Assembly (NCBI GenBank): GCA_005798285.1
Contig: SYKE01000278.1
Span: 1-45,632, forward strand
Reading direction: 5' to 3'
Length of the DNA: 45,632 nt
From: Actinomycetota bacterium
Lineage (GTDB): Bacteria > Armatimonadota > SYMT01
The notes below the pieces were generated by a model. The model made no database searches. It was given only the letters and a program-made list of their open reading frames with translations, and had not been told where the DNA came from. This document shows, piece after piece, positions 16,168 to 24,474 of the stretch; the stretch's first letter is position 1, and every line of letters begins with the position of its first letter. The translations under genes and the position numbers were made by a program.

Positions 16168-17112
16168 TCAGGGCAGAGGCATCACCCAGATCTGTGCGAA
16201 CTCCACCGGGAAGCCCTCGACCTGGAGCCCGATGTATCCGTTCTGGTTGAGCGATGCGAGCGTTCCGCCCGGCCAGGCAACCTGATTGTTGATGGCGACC
16301 GTCACGTCGCCATTCATCACGGTGACCTGGTAGGTATTCCAGTCGTTGCGCTTGATCAGGTCGGCTCGAGGTCGGCTGGCACTGATGCCGCCGATGGATC
16401 CGAAGTTGTCCTGGGGTCCCATGTTCAACTGGACGCCACCGGTCGGCCACGGATTGCCGGCCATCCCGCCTTTGAGAAAGATGCCGGCATCGTTTGCGGC
16501 TGTTGCGTTGGTGTACTTCCAAACGACGACCATGCTGTAGTTCTTGAACTGCCGGGTGGTTCGCAGCCAACCATTCCCCCCGCCGGTGTACTTCAGCACG
16601 CCGTTCTGGATGGTCCAGTTGCCCTGATTCATCTTGGCCCAACCATCCATGTTGACGCCGTTGAACAGCGCTTCCCACGTACCGCGGAGCGGCGCCGCCG
16701 CAGCCTGTGCGGGTTGGGCGGGGGGCTGGTTGTTCATATTCCGGGCGCCGCCGCCGGGCGCACCCGGCAGATTGTCGCGCTCGATAATCTGATCGTAGGT
16801 CTGCTGTCGGCCGGCAGGACGCATCTTGCCGACGGCGGCGAGCGCTGCCGCCAGCTTGGCCTTGTCGGTGACACCCTTGGCGCCGAGGGCCTTGCCGAGA
16901 GCCTCGCCATAACCGTTCCACTTGGCGTCCCGGGGGGCGCCGATGTGGCACACGGCGCAGTTAGCGGCGGCGTTGATGCGGGGCTTGCTGGTGGCGGTGA
17001 CCTTGTATTGGTCCTTGAAAGCTTGCAGGTAGGGCGGGCGCGCCGAGGCGGGCGATGCAACGGCGGCAGCCAGCACCGCCGCGGCGCCCCAGCCGATAAC
17101 GTTTCGTTTCAT
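16168..17112 (-). CDS. Exported fusion: c-type heme motif plus DUF1080 (3-keto-disaccharide hydrolase-like) domain
   Basis: A 314-residue exported protein. Residues 1-24 form a Sec signal peptide ending at SARP. A single heme-attachment motif C-x2-C-H (NCAVCH, residues 52-56) follows within a helical segment of about 60 residues, with Met97 as a possible distal ligand. After an Asn/Gln/Pro/Ala-rich linker, residues about 145-314 form a DUF1080 concanavalin-like beta sandwich (ALFNGVNMDGWAKMN, IFLKGGMAGNPWPTGGVQLN, IGLQVEGFPVEFAQIWV). DUF1080 members bind or hydrolyse modified glycans. The join suggests periplasmic glycan breakdown linked to electron transfer. It lies downstream of the large membrane protein gene and is followed by a strong hairpin. 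Confidence 0.85.
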   Translation of the reverse strand: MKRNVIGWGAAAVLAAAVASPASARPPYLQAFKDQYKVTATSKPRINAAANCAVCHIGAPRDAKWNGYGEALGKALGAKGVTDKAKLAAALAAVGKMRPAGRQQTYDQIIERDNLPGAPGGGARNMNNQPPAQPAQAAAAPLRGTWEALFNGVNMDGWAKMNQGNWTIQNGVLKYTGGGNGWLRTTRQFKNYSMVVVWKYTNATAANDAGIFLKGGMAGNPWPTGGVQLNMGPQDNFGSIGGISASRPRADLIKRNDWNTYQVTVMNGDVTVAINNQVAWPGGTLASLNQNGYIGLQVEGFPVEFAQIWVMPLP

Positions 17113-17192
17113 TTTGTGACACTCCAGGCGACGGAACGGTCTCCGCCGTGCTTACACCTCTCTGTTGGGCGCAGCGCCACAACATCCCTGCC

Positions 17193-19142
17193 TCACTCAC
17201 CAAACAGGACGTGATAAGCGTTTGCGGCGTCCCTGGAAATCGATAGCGAGAACATCGGCCAGAGGATTCCGGCAATGAGCAGGTGGCCGATGGTGAGTCC
17301 GAGGAACAGCGGCATTGCCCGCCTGTACAGCGTTAGACCTCCCACGCGAAGGATGCTGAACTTGGCGATCCACGAAATGAGCATGGGGAACCAGGTGGTG
17401 GAAACGTCCCCGGGGGCGTTGGCCATCAGGTATCCCAGTGGATGGAAGGGGCAGCCGATCCAGTACCGCCTGAGCAGCGAGAGAGCCGCCGTCACGATCG
17501 CTCCGGTCGCGGTTGCCCAGAGCGCAGGGATGTCCTGGGCTGGAGGATGCAGCAGCGCGCCGGCCATTACCTGGTAGTCCTGCCGAGCCATTCGGGCACG
17601 ATGTTCCCCGTAGCCGCCGGCAGATGCGATGAGATTTGACCCCTGGTCGTAGTACGCTCCAAGGTGGGCCCAGTATGCGGCGCCCAGGCCCATGAGCAGC
17701 CCGAGAGCGAGCCCGGCCAACATCAGGCGACGGGAGACGCGGGCTTCGTCACCCAATTTCAGGCTGTCCATCTGGTACGCCGCCATCTCCTGCGTGTGAT
17801 GGTAGCGAGATAGCCAGGCAAAGCACGAGAAGAGCACCAATCCCCGGCGGCCACCCCACTCCAGCGCACGGCTGTACCCGAATCCGTTCAGAACCAGAGC
17901 CTTCGGCATCGCCTCGGGGACGACGTACTGAAACGGCATTCCGGTCTCAGCTCGGATGCGCGCATAGGTGATCACGAACAAGCCGAGGACGATGAAGTAC
18001 GGAATCGCAAGCGCGAGTGAAAACCCCGCGAGGCTGCAAAAAGTTAGGACACCGGCGGTCCCCAGGCCCAATCCAGTCCAGGCTGCGCGCTCCTGGCCAG
18101 TTTCCGAGTTCGGTCGGAGTAGCCCAACCGAGCGGGCGAGGGAACGCGTCAGGTGGTCTCGCAGGTTCCAGAGAAGAATCAGTCCCATCATCAAGTAACC
18201 GCCGGCGCTCTGCTCCTGGCCGAACGGAAACCGTGGAATGTCGTAACCTTGCTCCACGCCAAACACCGCCACCGCTCGTCCGGCAAAGTGGAAGAACCAC
18301 ACCGAGAACAGCACGTCGAGCGGCACGAAGTACCCCATGCCGATGGTTTCGAGCTCGAAGTACATCCGCATTCCCCGGAGCGCCGACCAGGGACGGTCGA
18401 GGGGGGTTGGAAACAGGGGTCTGGAAAACCCGATTCCCGGAAACGCCGGAGCGAGACTGTGAGCGATATTGATCGCGTTGAAGAGAAACGCGATGCCGAC
18501 GCCCAGGGCGAAGAGTGATCTGCGAGAGGCACGGGGACCGTACGCCGACCAGTCGTCGGCCGTGAGGGCGAGCGGGAGATTCAACAGCGGAAAAGAGAGC
18601 TTTTCATCTCGAACCCACCGCCGCTCCATCAGTGTGACCAGAGAGAAGATTCCGATGAAGAAGCAGCCGATCAACCCGGACCAGGAGAGTAGAGGAACCA
18701 CCCAGTGCTCCCAGGGCGTGCGCCGATCCGGAGCGCCGACGAAGTAGTTCCTCACCGCATCGGGATCCTGCGGTACGAGCCAACTCGGGAAGTAGTCGGA
18801 GAGACCGACCATCGGACCTCCGTCCCTACTCCAGAACTGGAGAGACACGAGCTCCGGAAGGAGCGCCCTCACGTGGTAGAGGCCGCACAGCGGCACTCCC
18901 GCGCAGGCCACGCAGTAGGCGAGCGTGATCTGAGCGCGCGTCGGAGCAAAGCGAGGAGCGGCTCGCAGAAGCAGCGGTCGGATGCAGCCCAGCAGAAGCA
19001 GACCGGCAAACGCAGGCAGTGGCGGAACCCCGGTGCTGAGGTACTGTCCGCTTACCAATTCCACATGCCGCACCCCGATTGCGGCAAGGAGGATGCAGGA
19101 CAACCCATAGAGGAGAGCCACGGCGATCTGTGCAGGAGTCAT
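17193..19142 (-). CDS. Polytopic membrane protein, DUF6785/DUF6784-like
   Basis: About 649 residues with roughly 12-14 hydrophobic helices, beginning with AQIAVALLYGLSCILLAAIGV. Features include the cytoplasmic-looking loop ERRWVRDEKLSFPLLNLPLAL, the QEQSAGGYLMMGLILLW helix and the C-terminal region YWIGCPFHPLGYLMANAP. These resemble the DUF6785/DUF6784 family of large membrane proteins seen mostly in Armatimonadota, Planctomycetota and relatives; the assignment is from memory of the pattern. Function unknown; a transporter-like role is possible. I chose the ATG at 19142, just before the first helix; an in-frame GTG at 19205 would add 21 polar residues. It is divergent from the ceramidase-like gene, and no clear promoter was seen between them. 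Confidence 0.75.
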   Translation of the reverse strand: MTPAQIAVALLYGLSCILLAAIGVRHVELVSGQYLSTGVPPLPAFAGLLLLGCIRPLLLRAAPRFAPTRAQITLAYCVACAGVPLCGLYHVRALLPELVSLQFWSRDGGPMVGLSDYFPSWLVPQDPDAVRNYFVGAPDRRTPWEHWVVPLLSWSGLIGCFFIGIFSLVTLMERRWVRDEKLSFPLLNLPLALTADDWSAYGPRASRRSLFALGVGIAFLFNAINIAHSLAPAFPGIGFSRPLFPTPLDRPWSALRGMRMYFELETIGMGYFVPLDVLFSVWFFHFAGRAVAVFGVEQGYDIPRFPFGQEQSAGGYLMMGLILLWNLRDHLTRSLARSVGLLRPNSETGQERAAWTGLGLGTAGVLTFCSLAGFSLALAIPYFIVLGLFVITYARIRAETGMPFQYVVPEAMPKALVLNGFGYSRALEWGGRRGLVLFSCFAWLSRYHHTQEMAAYQMDSLKLGDEARVSRRLMLAGLALGLLMGLGAAYWAHLGAYYDQGSNLIASAGGYGEHRARMARQDYQVMAGALLHPPAQDIPALWATATGAIVTAALSLLRRYWIGCPFHPLGYLMANAPGDVSTTWFPMLISWIAKFSILRVGGLTLYRRAMPLFLGLTIGHLLIAGILWPMFSLSISRDAANAYHVLFGE

Positions 19143-19266
19143 GGGGTGGCGGAGAGGTAACGGGAAGCGATTCGTCGGACTGTCGGCCTCGAGTGGGCGT
19201 TCCACAACTCGGATGGAATAGCCTTCGGTCCGGCTCCGCCCGGACTCTGGGTGGGGAGACTATGGG

Positions 19267-20565
19267 ATGCACTGGCTCATCGGCGTCGCGCAGGCGGATG
19301 TTACTCCTCGGGAACCCCTGTGGCTCGGGGGATACGGCGGCCGCAGCCGCCCGGCGGACGGGATTCTGCATCCACTCCGCACAGCCGCGTTGGCTGTCAC
19401 GGATGCCGCGGGGCGGCGGGGAGTCTTCATCTCTTCGGATCAGATGGGATTTGCCCCGGAGACCGTGCGGCAAATTCAGGATGCGCTTCACCGTGACTTG
19501 GGTTTGTCCCCGGCCGACATTTTTCTGACCGCGTCTCACAACCACTGCGGTCCCGTGCTCTCCGGCGCCCTGATCGATTACTACGGCATGACTGCCGATG
19601 AGTGGGCTGCTGTGGATCGGTACACCAGGGAGTATGTCGAGGTCGTTGTACGGTTGGCGGGGGAGGCGTTCAACCATGCGAAGCCCGGGGAACTCCTGTC
19701 CGGGGAAGGACGCGCGGAGTTCGCCGTCAACCGGCGCAACAACCGGGAGACCGAGGTTTCCGCCCTGCTCGAGGAGGGCCGGCCACTGCTGGGACCCACC
19801 GATCACTCGGTTCCGGTACTCGCGGCGCGTTCGACGGCGGGGGACTGGATGGCGATTGCGTATGGCTACGCGTGTCACCCCACGGTGCTCTCCGACTACC
19901 ACTGGTGCGGCGACTATCCAGGTTTTGCGGCGCTGGCCATGGAGAAGGAGTTTCCGGGCGTCGTCCCGATGTTCTGGACCGGGTGCGGGGGAGATCAAAA
20001 CCCACTTCCGCGTCGGACGGTCGAACTCTGTCGGACTTACGGTGAAGAACTCGCGGAGTCCGTTCGATCGACGGTGCGGGCCGGGTTGGAGCGGATCGAG
20101 CCGGAGCTGAGGACTGCCTACCAACGTGTCGAACTGCCGTTCGAACACACTCTCGACCCTTCCGAGTTTGAAACTCACCTGGACTCGCCGAATTCGATCC
20201 GCCGACGGTGGTCTCGACGATGGCGGGAGCGGCTGCTGGAGGGTACGCAAGTTCCCAGCAGTGTGGAGTACCCCGTGCGGGTCTGGCGTCTGGGAAAGCG
20301 ACATCTCTGGATCGGCCTGGGAGCGGAGGCGGTGGTGGACTACGCGCTCCGGTTCCGCCGGGAGTACGGCCCCCACACCTGGATCTGCGGATACTCCGAT
20401 GAGATGTTGGGTTACGTCCCCTCGCGCCGGGTATGGGAAGAGGGCGGCTACGAGGGTGGGTTTCTCTTTGAGTACGGACACCCGGCCGAGCGCTGGCGCG
20501 GTGATGTGGAAGACCGAATCACCGCAGGAGTCGCCGGGTTGGTTGACGCAGTGTTTCAGGAATAG
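19267..20565 (+). CDS. Neutral/alkaline ceramidase-like protein
   Basis: A 432-residue protein matching the N-terminal catalytic domain of neutral/alkaline non-lysosomal ceramidases. It opens with GVAQADVTPREPLWLGGYGGR, the typical family start. A TASHNHCGP motif follows (His residues are zinc ligands in the family), then GYACHPTVLS with a second His and FWTGCGGDQNP. The start is the ATG giving MHWLIG; GGGGAG lies a few nt upstream. No signal peptide is visible with this start, which is unusual for secreted ceramidases. Many bacterial relatives act on other N-acyl or sugar substrates, so ceramide hydrolysis is not assured. It is followed 88 nt later by the BNR-like protein. Confidence 0.86.
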   Translation: MHWLIGVAQADVTPREPLWLGGYGGRSRPADGILHPLRTAALAVTDAAGRRGVFISSDQMGFAPETVRQIQDALHRDLGLSPADIFLTASHNHCGPVLSGALIDYYGMTADEWAAVDRYTREYVEVVVRLAGEAFNHAKPGELLSGEGRAEFAVNRRNNRETEVSALLEEGRPLLGPTDHSVPVLAARSTAGDWMAIAYGYACHPTVLSDYHWCGDYPGFAALAMEKEFPGVVPMFWTGCGGDQNPLPRRTVELCRTYGEELAESVRSTVRAGLERIEPELRTAYQRVELPFEHTLDPSEFETHLDSPNSIRRRWSRRWRERLLEGTQVPSSVEYPVRVWRLGKRHLWIGLGAEAVVDYALRFRREYGPHTWICGYSDEMLGYVPSRRVWEEGGYEGGFLFEYGHPAERWRGDVEDRITAGVAGLVDAVFQE

Positions 20566-20653
20566 AGATTCGCCGACTCCGGCGGCCGGTGTTGCCATCG
20601 CGCGAGCCGGACGCCCCACTTCGAGGCGGTGACGAAAGGCCGGGTGAGTGGGG

Positions 20654-21697
20654 ATGGATCGACGACGATGTCTGGCGGTTGCCGCCGGCGCCGCGCTGGG
20701 TCAGTGGGCCGGGAGTCGTGCTGAAGCACAGGAGAACGGAGCCTTCTCGGGGCGTGTGTACCTGGCGGTGGGTCCCGGCGGCCAGCGAATGGTTTCTTCA
20801 GACGGGATGCACTGGACGAATCACATTTCCTGGGGTGAACCGTACCACGACCAGAATGACCTGAACGTCACTGGCTTCTTTCGTGGGGCGGCGTTTGTCG
20901 GTGGCGGATACTCCATCGCCCGCATGACAGCCACTCGAGACGGCAAGACCTGGAAAGACGGCGTGCTCCCCAAGGGCACGCCCATTTTCGGCCTCGAAGT
21001 GCTGAACGACGCGCTGTTCGCAGTCGACCTGCGCGGTCAGGTCTATCGAACCTCCGACGGAGAAGCCTGGGAGTCCATTGGCAAGGCGCAGATGCCCACG
21101 CCCACGCACTGGATTCGCGGAACGGTCATCGGAAACGGCATTTTGCTGGGCTCCGGAGACTACGGCCCGGCCATGACGTTCGATCCGAAGTCGGGCAAAA
21201 TCAGGGTCACCCAGATGGCCGGACAGGTTGATAAGCAGCCTGGACTGCGGCGAACCGCCTTCGGCAACGGCGTTTTTGTGGTGGGTGGGCAGGCGGGATT
21301 GCTGGCCACCAGCACCGACGGGGTGGAATGGCGAAACAACGAGGTCCATCCCGAGCGAGGAAACATCACCTGCGTGATCTGGACAGGGACCGAGTTCCTT
21401 GCGATGACCGACCAGAAGCAGGCCTGGCACTCCACCAACGGCGCCGACTGGGTGCCTCGCCCCGGTGATGCGCCGCCCCGTCAGATGGTTCGGGCCGGCA
21501 AATACCTCTACGGCTGGTCCTACCCCCCAACCCAGGTGTCTCGAAGTTTGGACGGGGTTGCCTGGGAGAAGGTGCCGAACGAGAAGGAGTTCCACGTGAA
21601 GCACGTGGCGGTGGGCACGTTGAGCGGCGGCGCTCCTCCGAACATTCCGGATGGGCCCGTGCCGTGGGCAGGGATGAAGCCCAAGCCCAAAGCCTGA
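20654..21697 (+). CDS. Exported BNR/beta-propeller-like protein
   Basis: About 347 residues. I prefer the ATG at 20654 (MDRRRCLAVAAG) over a GTG two codons earlier, since GAGTGGGG lies just upstream. The N terminus resembles a twin-arginine or Sec signal ending near SRAEA. The mature part has repeated Asp-Gly-x-x-Trp units (SSDGMHWTNH, TRDGKTWKDG, TSDGEAWESIG, STDGVEWRNN, STNGADWVPR, SLDGVAWEKV). These are Asp-box/BNR-type blades of a sialidase-like propeller. No sialidase arginine triad was recognised, so this may be a binding or sensor propeller rather than an enzyme. Its stop is only 3 nt from that of the convergent HEXXH gene. Confidence 0.82.
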   Translation: MDRRRCLAVAAGAALGQWAGSRAEAQENGAFSGRVYLAVGPGGQRMVSSDGMHWTNHISWGEPYHDQNDLNVTGFFRGAAFVGGGYSIARMTATRDGKTWKDGVLPKGTPIFGLEVLNDALFAVDLRGQVYRTSDGEAWESIGKAQMPTPTHWIRGTVIGNGILLGSGDYGPAMTFDPKSGKIRVTQMAGQVDKQPGLRRTAFGNGVFVVGGQAGLLATSTDGVEWRNNEVHPERGNITCVIWTGTEFLAMTDQKQAWHSTNGADWVPRPGDAPPRQMVRAGKYLYGWSYPPTQVSRSLDGVAWEKVPNEKEFHVKHVAVGTLSGGAPPNIPDGPVPWAGMKPKPKA

Positions 21698-21700
21698 GGA

Positions 21701-22909
21701 TCACGAAGTTCTGCGAGTGAACCGGATCCGCTGTAGCCTCATCGGCGGACCGGTTTCGGAGCCCAACGTTAGCACGCTCCAGATCCCCAGCGGAGGCGCT
21801 TGCCGGGCGGTCCATCCGCCGTCCGGCCGACGTTGGAGCGCACTGCCCTCCAGCGTCGCAGCATCGGGCACACCGTCTCCCTGACACGTGAGGTCCCACT
21901 CCCCGGGGGGAAGGTACATGCGGTAAGCCGCCTTGCGATAGCTTGCGGAGTCGGGTCCGGGCGCCGATTGCGAGTAGATCGTCGCTTCGGGCAGGAGGTC
22001 GAAGAACGGGATCAACCCATCCCGTGCAGCTGCCTGGATCGCCAGACCCAGATTCTGGGGGCGCGGTGTTTCCACCCGCGAAATCACTGAACTTAAGTAA
22101 GCTGGGCCGTGGGATTCTTCCAGCGCCAGCATCTGGCCGATGTAGAAGAGCATACCCTCTTCATCGACGCGTGCCGCCGTTTCGCTTCCCGGTCCCAACT
22201 CCCGAAACCGTTCGCGGTGGGGAGTGATCTGTGTGGCTACAAACGCCCCCGCCTGCACCCGAGGTCCCCAGAGGTCTTCTCGGCCGTTGTCCTGCAGCAG
22301 CCACTTTAGAAAGAGCCGCTCCCCCAGATATCCGTTGGCCCAGGGCTCCGGCGACTCAAAACGGCCGACAGGGGGAAGCACCAGATGACTGTACTCATGG
22401 GCTATTTCGCGAAGCCACTCCGCAGGAGCCCGTGGTTCCTGAACCGCGAACAGATAGATGCTTTCGCCAAACGCTTCGCCCCCGGCCTGACCACTTCTCG
22501 AGAGCCAGACATCAACGGGGTTCTCCGGCCACTTTCCGAGGTACTCTGCGCCCAGCCAATGGAGTGCGGCGCAGACCCGAGCGACGCGGCCCGCGAGTTC
22601 CGCGTCCTCTTCAGTCAGAGAGTGAACGGTGAACCGTGGTTCCGGTCGGGCGACACCCGGCGCCGCGCAGAACACCTGAATCCGGTGCGGATAAAGTTCA
22701 TTGCGTTTTGGATCGCGAAGGGGGCCAAACACCAGTGGGACGCCGTTGGGGGGCGCCGGAACGAGCTCCCACTCCCGTCGCATCACACGCGAGGAGAGGC
22801 GAGCGTCTTTCAACACCAATTCTCCGCGGGATTCCGCTTGCTCGGGAGCTGCGGTGGGGCGAGCGAGGGTGTTGAGGATGGCGGCATGGAGGATGTCACG
22901 CCGATTCAA
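21701..22909 (-). CDS. Putative HEXXH zinc metallopeptidase-like protein
   Basis: A 402-residue protein with no named family recognised. It contains H-E-Y-S-H (residues 171-175) in a helix (LREIAHEYSHLVLPP), followed about 21 residues later by Glu197 in YLGERLFLKWLLQ. This spacing fits a gluzincin zinc site. The N terminus MNRRDILHAAILNTLA could be a short twin-arginine-like or Sec signal, but it is weak. The C-terminal region, WDLTCQGDGVPDAATLEG and onward, looks like a beta domain. Its ATG overlaps the rlmN stop by 4 nt, so the two are translationally coupled even though a link in function is not obvious. Confidence 0.78.
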   Translation of the reverse strand: MNRRDILHAAILNTLARPTAAPEQAESRGELVLKDARLSSRVMRREWELVPAPPNGVPLVFGPLRDPKRNELYPHRIQVFCAAPGVARPEPRFTVHSLTEEDAELAGRVARVCAALHWLGAEYLGKWPENPVDVWLSRSGQAGGEAFGESIYLFAVQEPRAPAEWLREIAHEYSHLVLPPVGRFESPEPWANGYLGERLFLKWLLQDNGREDLWGPRVQAGAFVATQITPHRERFRELGPGSETAARVDEEGMLFYIGQMLALEESHGPAYLSSVISRVETPRPQNLGLAIQAAARDGLIPFFDLLPEATIYSQSAPGPDSASYRKAAYRMYLPPGEWDLTCQGDGVPDAATLEGSALQRRPDGGWTARQAPPLGIWSVLTLGSETGPPMRLQRIRFTRRTS

Positions 22910-23976
22910 GACACCGCCTCCGGCTGTGCGCGTTTCACCACGAGTTGTCCGCAGGCGGCGTCTATCTCGCGGCCCCGCTCCATCCGCTCGGTGACCGTGA
23001 CGCCCTGCTGTTCGAGCACCTCACGGAAGCCTCGCACGCTCCGTTTGCCCGGCGCTCGGACCGGCTGGAGCGAGTCGGCGGCGTTCCAGGGGATCAGATT
23101 GACGTGCCCAATCTCACCTCTTAGAAGCCCTGCCAGTTCCCGCGCCAGCTCGGGTGTGTCGTTGACCCCACCGAGCAGAAGGTACTCCAGGGTCACACGT
23201 CGCCCGGTGGTTCGGGTGTAGTGCCGAACGGCGTCCATCACTTCGCCAACGCCCCACTTCCTACCCATCGGAATGAGCTCCGATCGGAGTTCGTCATTGG
23301 GCGCGTGGAGGGACAGCGCCAGCGTCACGGGCAGCGCCTCGTCCGCGAGCCTTCGGATGCCCGGCACGTGGCCTGCGGTGGAAACAGTGATTCGTCTCGC
23401 CGAAATCTCCAGTTCCGCCGTGATCAGACGCAGCGCGCGCAGAAGCGCGTCGTAGTTCAGCATCGGTTCGCCCATGCCCATCACCACCACGTGCGACACT
23501 TTGCCGCCAGGGGAGTGCTCGCGGGCAGTCAGCACCTGATCGACCATTTCGGCTGCGGTCAAATTACGCAAAAGCCCCATGGTTGCGGTGGCGCAAAACA
23601 CGCAGCCGACCGGGCAGCCCACCTGACTGGAAATGCACACGGAGACACGATCCGTGTATGGGAGCACCACGGTCTCGATGCGGCGATCATCCGCGAGGAG
23701 CAGCAGCAACTTGGTCGTGCCGTCCGCAGCCTGCTGGCGCTGGTCGACGGCGGATCGCCCGACTCGCTCATCCGTGGCAAGTTGCTCTCGAAGCGGGGCG
23801 GGGAGGTCGACCATCTCGGCAAACGTCCTGACGCCTCGGCGGTAGAGCCAGTCGGCGATCTGCCGCCCCCGAAAGCGCGGCAGGCCGCGCCGCTCAGCCC
23901 ACTGCTGAAGCTGATCCCGCGTTTGGCCAAGAAGAGGCATTGCCTCTATTTGTGTTGTGACAGTGCAGTCGGACAC
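22906..23976 (-). CDS. rlmN: Dual-specificity RNA methyltransferase RlmN
   Basis: A 356-residue radical-SAM enzyme that methylates C2 of A2503 in 23S rRNA and A37 of some tRNAs. The radical-SAM motif C-x3-C-x2-C is seen at Cys121, Cys125 and Cys128 (GCPVGCVFCATATMG). The methyl-carrying Cys is at 342 near the end (GREIDAACGQL). Other family markers are VVMGMGEPMLNYDALLRAL, ISTAGHVPGI-like ITVSTAGHVPG, and LALSLHAPNDELR. The indicated GTG start gives MSDCTVTTQ. An ATG 12 codons later (23940) with GAGG very close upstream is an alternative. Cytoplasmic. It is followed by the overlapping HEXXH gene and preceded by a run of hairpins. Confidence 0.96.
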   Translation of the reverse strand: MSDCTVTTQIEAMPLLGQTRDQLQQWAERRGLPRFRGRQIADWLYRRGVRTFAEMVDLPAPLREQLATDERVGRSAVDQRQQAADGTTKLLLLLADDRRIETVVLPYTDRVSVCISSQVGCPVGCVFCATATMGLLRNLTAAEMVDQVLTAREHSPGGKVSHVVVMGMGEPMLNYDALLRALRLITAELEISARRITVSTAGHVPGIRRLADEALPVTLALSLHAPNDELRSELIPMGRKWGVGEVMDAVRHYTRTTGRRVTLEYLLLGGVNDTPELARELAGLLRGEIGHVNLIPWNAADSLQPVRAPGKRSVRGFREVLEQQGVTVTERMERGREIDAACGQLVVKRAQPEAVS

Positions 23977-24007
23977 GGGTAAACTCTCAATACCGGAAGG
24001 GGGTGAT

Positions 24008-24122
24008 GACTTTCATGGACTGTGAGAGTCGAGGTGGCTGTAGGGTCTGATCGCCCTCCCCAGGGTGGTCCGGTTCCTAAATCTGCCAGTCCACCTGCGC
24101 GGGGTCGGCAACGGCCCCGCGC
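24008..24122 (+). other. Run of three hairpins upstream of rlmN, possible structured RNA
   Basis: Three adjacent stem-loops are seen on the plus strand. The first, 24008-24030, pairs GACTTTCA with TGAGAGTC. The second, 24064-24095, is a GGTGG/CCACC helix continued by pairs broken by mismatches. The third, 24097-24122, is an 11-bp stem (GCGCGGGGTCG with CGGCCCCGCGC) closed by a GCAA tetraloop of the GNRA class. An upstream ACTCTCA (23983-23989) can also pair with TGAGAGT, giving a possible switch. It matches none of tRNA, tmRNA, 6S, SRP RNA, T-box or the common riboswitches that I could test by eye. Strand is inferred from the GNRA loop. The 24008-24122 spacer has no gene. Confidence 0.35.
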
Positions 24123-24149
24123 CACTATCCGGTGAACTGCGACCAGCAG

Positions 24150-24335
24150 CTAGACGATGCCGCTCAACTGTTCGAGCGCTCGCGCGAGTTCGGCCTCCGC
24201 TTGTTCCAGGCAGGTGACCGCACGCACTTTGCACGCCGTGTCGGAGGCATCCAGTTGCTCCGTGTCCGTCCTCAACTTTCGAAGTGCACGGAGTATTCTT
24301 CGTCCTTCCAGGTAAACCTCATTCTCGGCGGACAT
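24150..24335 (-). CDS. Small helical hypothetical protein
   Basis: A 61-residue ORF starting at an ATG (24335), MSAENEVYLEGRRILRALRK. It is rich in Leu, Glu, Arg and Ala with an amphipathic heptad-like pattern and two Cys residues, so a single long helix or small coiled coil is expected. The frame stays open upstream to a GTG at 24428, but that extension leaves only about 46 nt before the divergent gene. Codon choice is consistent with coding. No family is recognised. It lies between rlmN and the divergent TPR/Yip1 gene, and a plus-strand frame here looks like a shadow. Confidence 0.5.
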   Translation of the reverse strand: MSAENEVYLEGRRILRALRKLRTDTEQLDASDTACKVRAVTCLEQAEAELARALEQLSGIV

Positions 24336-24474
24336 CTCAAACTCGACTCTGGTGTGCCACCCGGTTGGGCTCGCGACCGGCTCCCGCCTGATCATACGTC
24401 GAGTTTGGGCTCCATCGCCACTCTCCACGTTCTTCCGAATGATCGTTCGATGCCAGGATGGGCGTCAAGAAGCC

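Noticed and set aside
18826-20619. 597-codon minus-strand frame opposite the ceramidase-like gene
   Set aside because: The plus-strand gene has the ceramidase motifs and a Shine-Dalgarno. The antisense frame is low in hydrophobic residues and lacks motifs.
24055-24075. AGGGTGGTCCGG resembling the T-box antiterminator core
   Set aside because: The T-box core needs GGUGGNACCGCG and an upstream specifier stem before an aminoacyl-tRNA or amino-acid gene. The match is partial and no such gene follows on this strand.
23977-24150. Possible SRP RNA, tmRNA, 6S RNA or RNase P RNA in the spacer upstream of rlmN
   Set aside because: None of their conserved cores (for example the SRP GGAA-loop GGAAGGAAGCA stretch or the tmRNA tRNA-like 3' end) was present, so only a generic hairpin run is reported.
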